The translations under genes were made by a program, and so were the position numbers. A stretch of DNA of 8,008 nucleotides from an uncultured Lachnospiraceae bacterium. GTDB taxonomy: Bacteria > Bacillota > Clostridia > Lachnospirales > Lachnospiraceae. The notes under the pieces were generated by a model. That model was not told where the DNA came from, did not search any database, and saw only the letters and a list, made by a program, of their open reading frames with translations. Of this stretch, positions 6,514 through 8,008 are shown piece by piece; within the stretch, counting starts at the first letter, position 1, and every line of letters starts with the position of its first letter. The stretch is from NCBI GenBank assembly GCA_902797565.1, contig CADBTO010000183.1:1-8008 (forward strand), read 5' to 3'.

Positions 6514-7479
6514 TTATAGCCCGGCACCTGCGCCCTCTCCCTCTTGAGACGGCTCTGGAATCGCATCCAGTATCAGATTGGTCGCAATGTATACCAGCAT
6601 CATCGAACTGCAGCACGCCAGGTAGGTTCCCGCCGGACTGTCCGGAACAGCAGCGACAAGCAGCGGAGTTACACCCCCCAGGGCATTGAAGCCCACATGC
6701 AGCATAATCGGAAGCAGGATGTTTTTGGACCGTTCCATCACAAGTCCAAAAACCAGGCCCATGAAAAACGCATAGCTTGCCTGGACCATATTCATGTGCG
6801 CTCCCGCAAAGAGAAGCGCCTGAACCACATTGGCACCGGCAAAAGACAACCCGCGCCGTGCAAAACCAAAGGTCAGCCCCCGGAACACCAGTTCCTCCGC
6901 AACCGGCCCCAGAAAGAATACCGCCAGAAGTGACAACAGCACCGGTTCATCCATCGACAGCCCCAGCTGCTTCTGGCTGTATACCATCCTGGCAAGTTCC
7001 ATCGGGAACAAACGCCCTGCTGCCTCCGCCACATAATGGAACGCCACCTGCCCGCTGACAACAAGCAGGATCAACCCAAATGCCAGACGCCCACGGGCAT
7101 ATCCCCGTGTTCCCGAACCCGCGTGCCCCAGATCCTTCCTGCGCCTGCCATACCAGACCAGGAAGAACAGGAAATTCGCCACAGATTCCACCAGAAGCAC
7201 CATCAGCAAAAAGCCCGTTTCATGGAGGTCAGTCTGCAGCCTGCCCAGGAAATCCGACAGGCTGCCAATCTCTCTTCCACCGTATTGCAGCGCACAGTAC
7301 ACCACATACAGCTGTCCCGCAACAACTGCTGCCCAAAGCTGCAGCCCCATGAACACCGTGACCGGCAGCAGGCTGTGCAGAAAATGTTTTGCACGCTCAT
7401 TGCCAGGCATCCCCTCATGTTCATCCTTCCGCTGAAACCTGTCCTGCAGTTTTTCCTCAAGCTCGTCCCAATCGCCCAT
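6514..7479 (-). CDS. CPBP-family intramembrane glutamic endopeptidase (CAAX/Abi type)
   Basis: This is a polytopic membrane protein of the CPBP family (Rce1/Abi fold), predicted to cleave peptide bonds within the membrane; the substrate is unknown. Of 321 residues, the first ~30 are charged and cytoplasmic-looking, followed by about seven to eight hydrophobic segments. The three catalytic motifs are complete: EELVFRG (Glu195, Glu196, Arg200), FAGAH (His228) and HVGFN (His261, Asn265). The enzyme is therefore probably active. I chose the ATG at 7479 because GGAG lies five bases upstream. A TTG at 7506 would add nine residues and overlap the upstream gene by 17 bp. The symporter gene ends 10 bp before this start, so co-transcription is likely. 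Bacterial relatives take part in bacteriocin immunity, peptide maturation or sensor turnover, but nothing here points to one of these. The C-terminus is a short Glu/Gly-rich tail. Confidence 0.92.
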   Translation of the reverse strand: MGDWDELEEKLQDRFQRKDEHEGMPGNERAKHFLHSLLPVTVFMGLQLWAAVVAGQLYVVYCALQYGGREIGSLSDFLGRLQTDLHETGFLLMVLLVESVANFLFFLVWYGRRRKDLGHAGSGTRGYARGRLAFGLILLVVSGQVAFHYVAEAAGRLFPMELARMVYSQKQLGLSMDEPVLLSLLAVFFLGPVAEELVFRGLTFGFARRGLSFAGANVVQALLFAGAHMNMVQASYAFFMGLVFGLVMERSKNILLPIMLHVGFNALGGVTPLLVAAVPDSPAGTYLACCSSMMLVYIATNLILDAIPEPSQEGEGAGAGL

Positions 7480-7489
7480 ATCTGCTCCA

Positions 7490-8008
7490 TCAAGCCACTT
7501 TCTCAAAACAATCTACAATTTCCTGTTCCGGCGCAGGCGTACAAAGGCTCACAACCACATTGACAACCAATGCCAGCACAAACGCGGGCAGCAGTTCATA
7601 GATGTTCCATGCCCCTCCCATCGGACGCACCAGGAATTTCCACACAAAGATCATCACGCCGCCGCTGACCATACCAGCTATCGCGCCAAAACGATTTGAA
7701 CGTTTCCAGAACAAAGACAAAAGCACCACCGGCCCAAACGATGCACCAAAGCCAGCCCATGCAAACGATACAATCTGAAAGACCGAACTATTCGAATCCC
7801 AGGCAAGTGCAACACCTACCACAGCGATCGCCAGAAGTGAAATCCGCGAAATCAAAAGCTGGTTTTTCGGGTCAACCTTCAATTTGAAGAAGCGGACCAG
7901 AATGTCATTGGACACCGATGAAGACGCCGCCAAAAGCTGGGAATCCGAAGTGGACATCGTACTTGCGAGGATACCGGAAAGAACCACGCCCGCAATGACC
8001 GCCGCCAG
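7490..8008 (-). CDS. putP: Sodium/proline symporter, C-terminal part; 5' end beyond the window
   Basis: The last 172 residues of a sodium:solute symporter (SSS family) are present and the frame runs off the right edge. The protein imports proline across the cytoplasmic membrane driven by the sodium gradient. The segment with IAGVVLSGILASTMSTSDSQLL is the family's Na+-site helix; its Ser-Thr pair (codons 7954-7949) matches Ser340/Thr341 of E. coli PutP. SFAWAGFGASFGPVVLLSLFW and GAIAGMVSGGVMIFVWK resemble the same regions of E. coli PutP closely, which is why I favour proline over other SSS substrates. About four to five membrane helices and a short charged cytoplasmic tail (EQEIVDCFEKVA) are visible. 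The CPBP protease gene follows after 10 bp. The substrate is inferred from similarity. Confidence 0.9.
   Translation of the reverse strand: MAAVIAGVVLSGILASTMSTSDSQLLAASSSVSNDILVRFFKLKVDPKNQLLISRISLLAIAVVGVALAWDSNSSVFQIVSFAWAGFGASFGPVVLLSLFWKRSNRFGAIAGMVSGGVMIFVWKFLVRPMGGAWNIYELLPAFVLALVVNVVVSLCTPAPEQEIVDCFEKVA

Noticed and set aside
7480..7506. TTG start extending the CPBP protease by nine residues
   Set aside because: It would overlap the symporter 3' end and has only a distant AGGA upstream, while the ATG at 7479 has its own GGAG right after the symporter stop.

Overview
The window reads almost entirely from the minus strand and carries six protein-coding genes, two of them cut by the window edges. 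Protein similarity and gene order (dnaE, then pfkA, then a SpoU/TrmH-family RNA methyltransferase) point to a low-GC-phylum Clostridia genome, most likely Lachnospiraceae-like. The base composition is GC-leaning with G/C-rich third codon positions. Genus or species cannot be fixed from the sequence alone. There is no phage, transposon, CRISPR or RNA-gene signature, and coding density is very high (largest gap about 130 bp).

In transcription order (right to left), the first unit is the 3' end of a putP-type sodium/proline symporter, followed 10 bp later by a CPBP (CAAX/Abi-type) intramembrane protease. These two are probably co-transcribed. After a 103-bp gap with a plausible sigma-A promoter comes a 418-residue protein of unknown function. 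It ends in a calcium-loop module otherwise familiar from the tails of RTX/VCBS-type secreted proteins, but has no visible secretion signal. Its stop codon is embedded in the ribosome-binding site of dnaE (DNA polymerase III alpha subunit, 1187 aa, complete and apparently active), so the two genes look translationally linked.

A 133-bp gap then holds a very good sigma-A promoter (TTGAAT, 17 bp, TATAAT) and a short leader that can form alternative small hairpins upstream of pfkA (ATP-dependent 6-phosphofructokinase). One base after the pfkA stop, a TrmH/SpoU RNA methyltransferase gene can start; it runs off the left edge. A perfect 12-bp inverted repeat with U-tract, which looks just like an intrinsic terminator, lies inside the first 40 codons of this methyltransferase gene.

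Most genes are housekeeping. The points worth a second look are the calcium-loop protein coupled to dnaE, the terminator-like hairpin inside the methyltransferase coding region, and a 36-bp in-frame minisatellite in dnaE. Lesser points are the TIDLD active-site variant in PfkA and the mutually exclusive hairpins in its leader. No clearly undescribed multi-gene system is visible.
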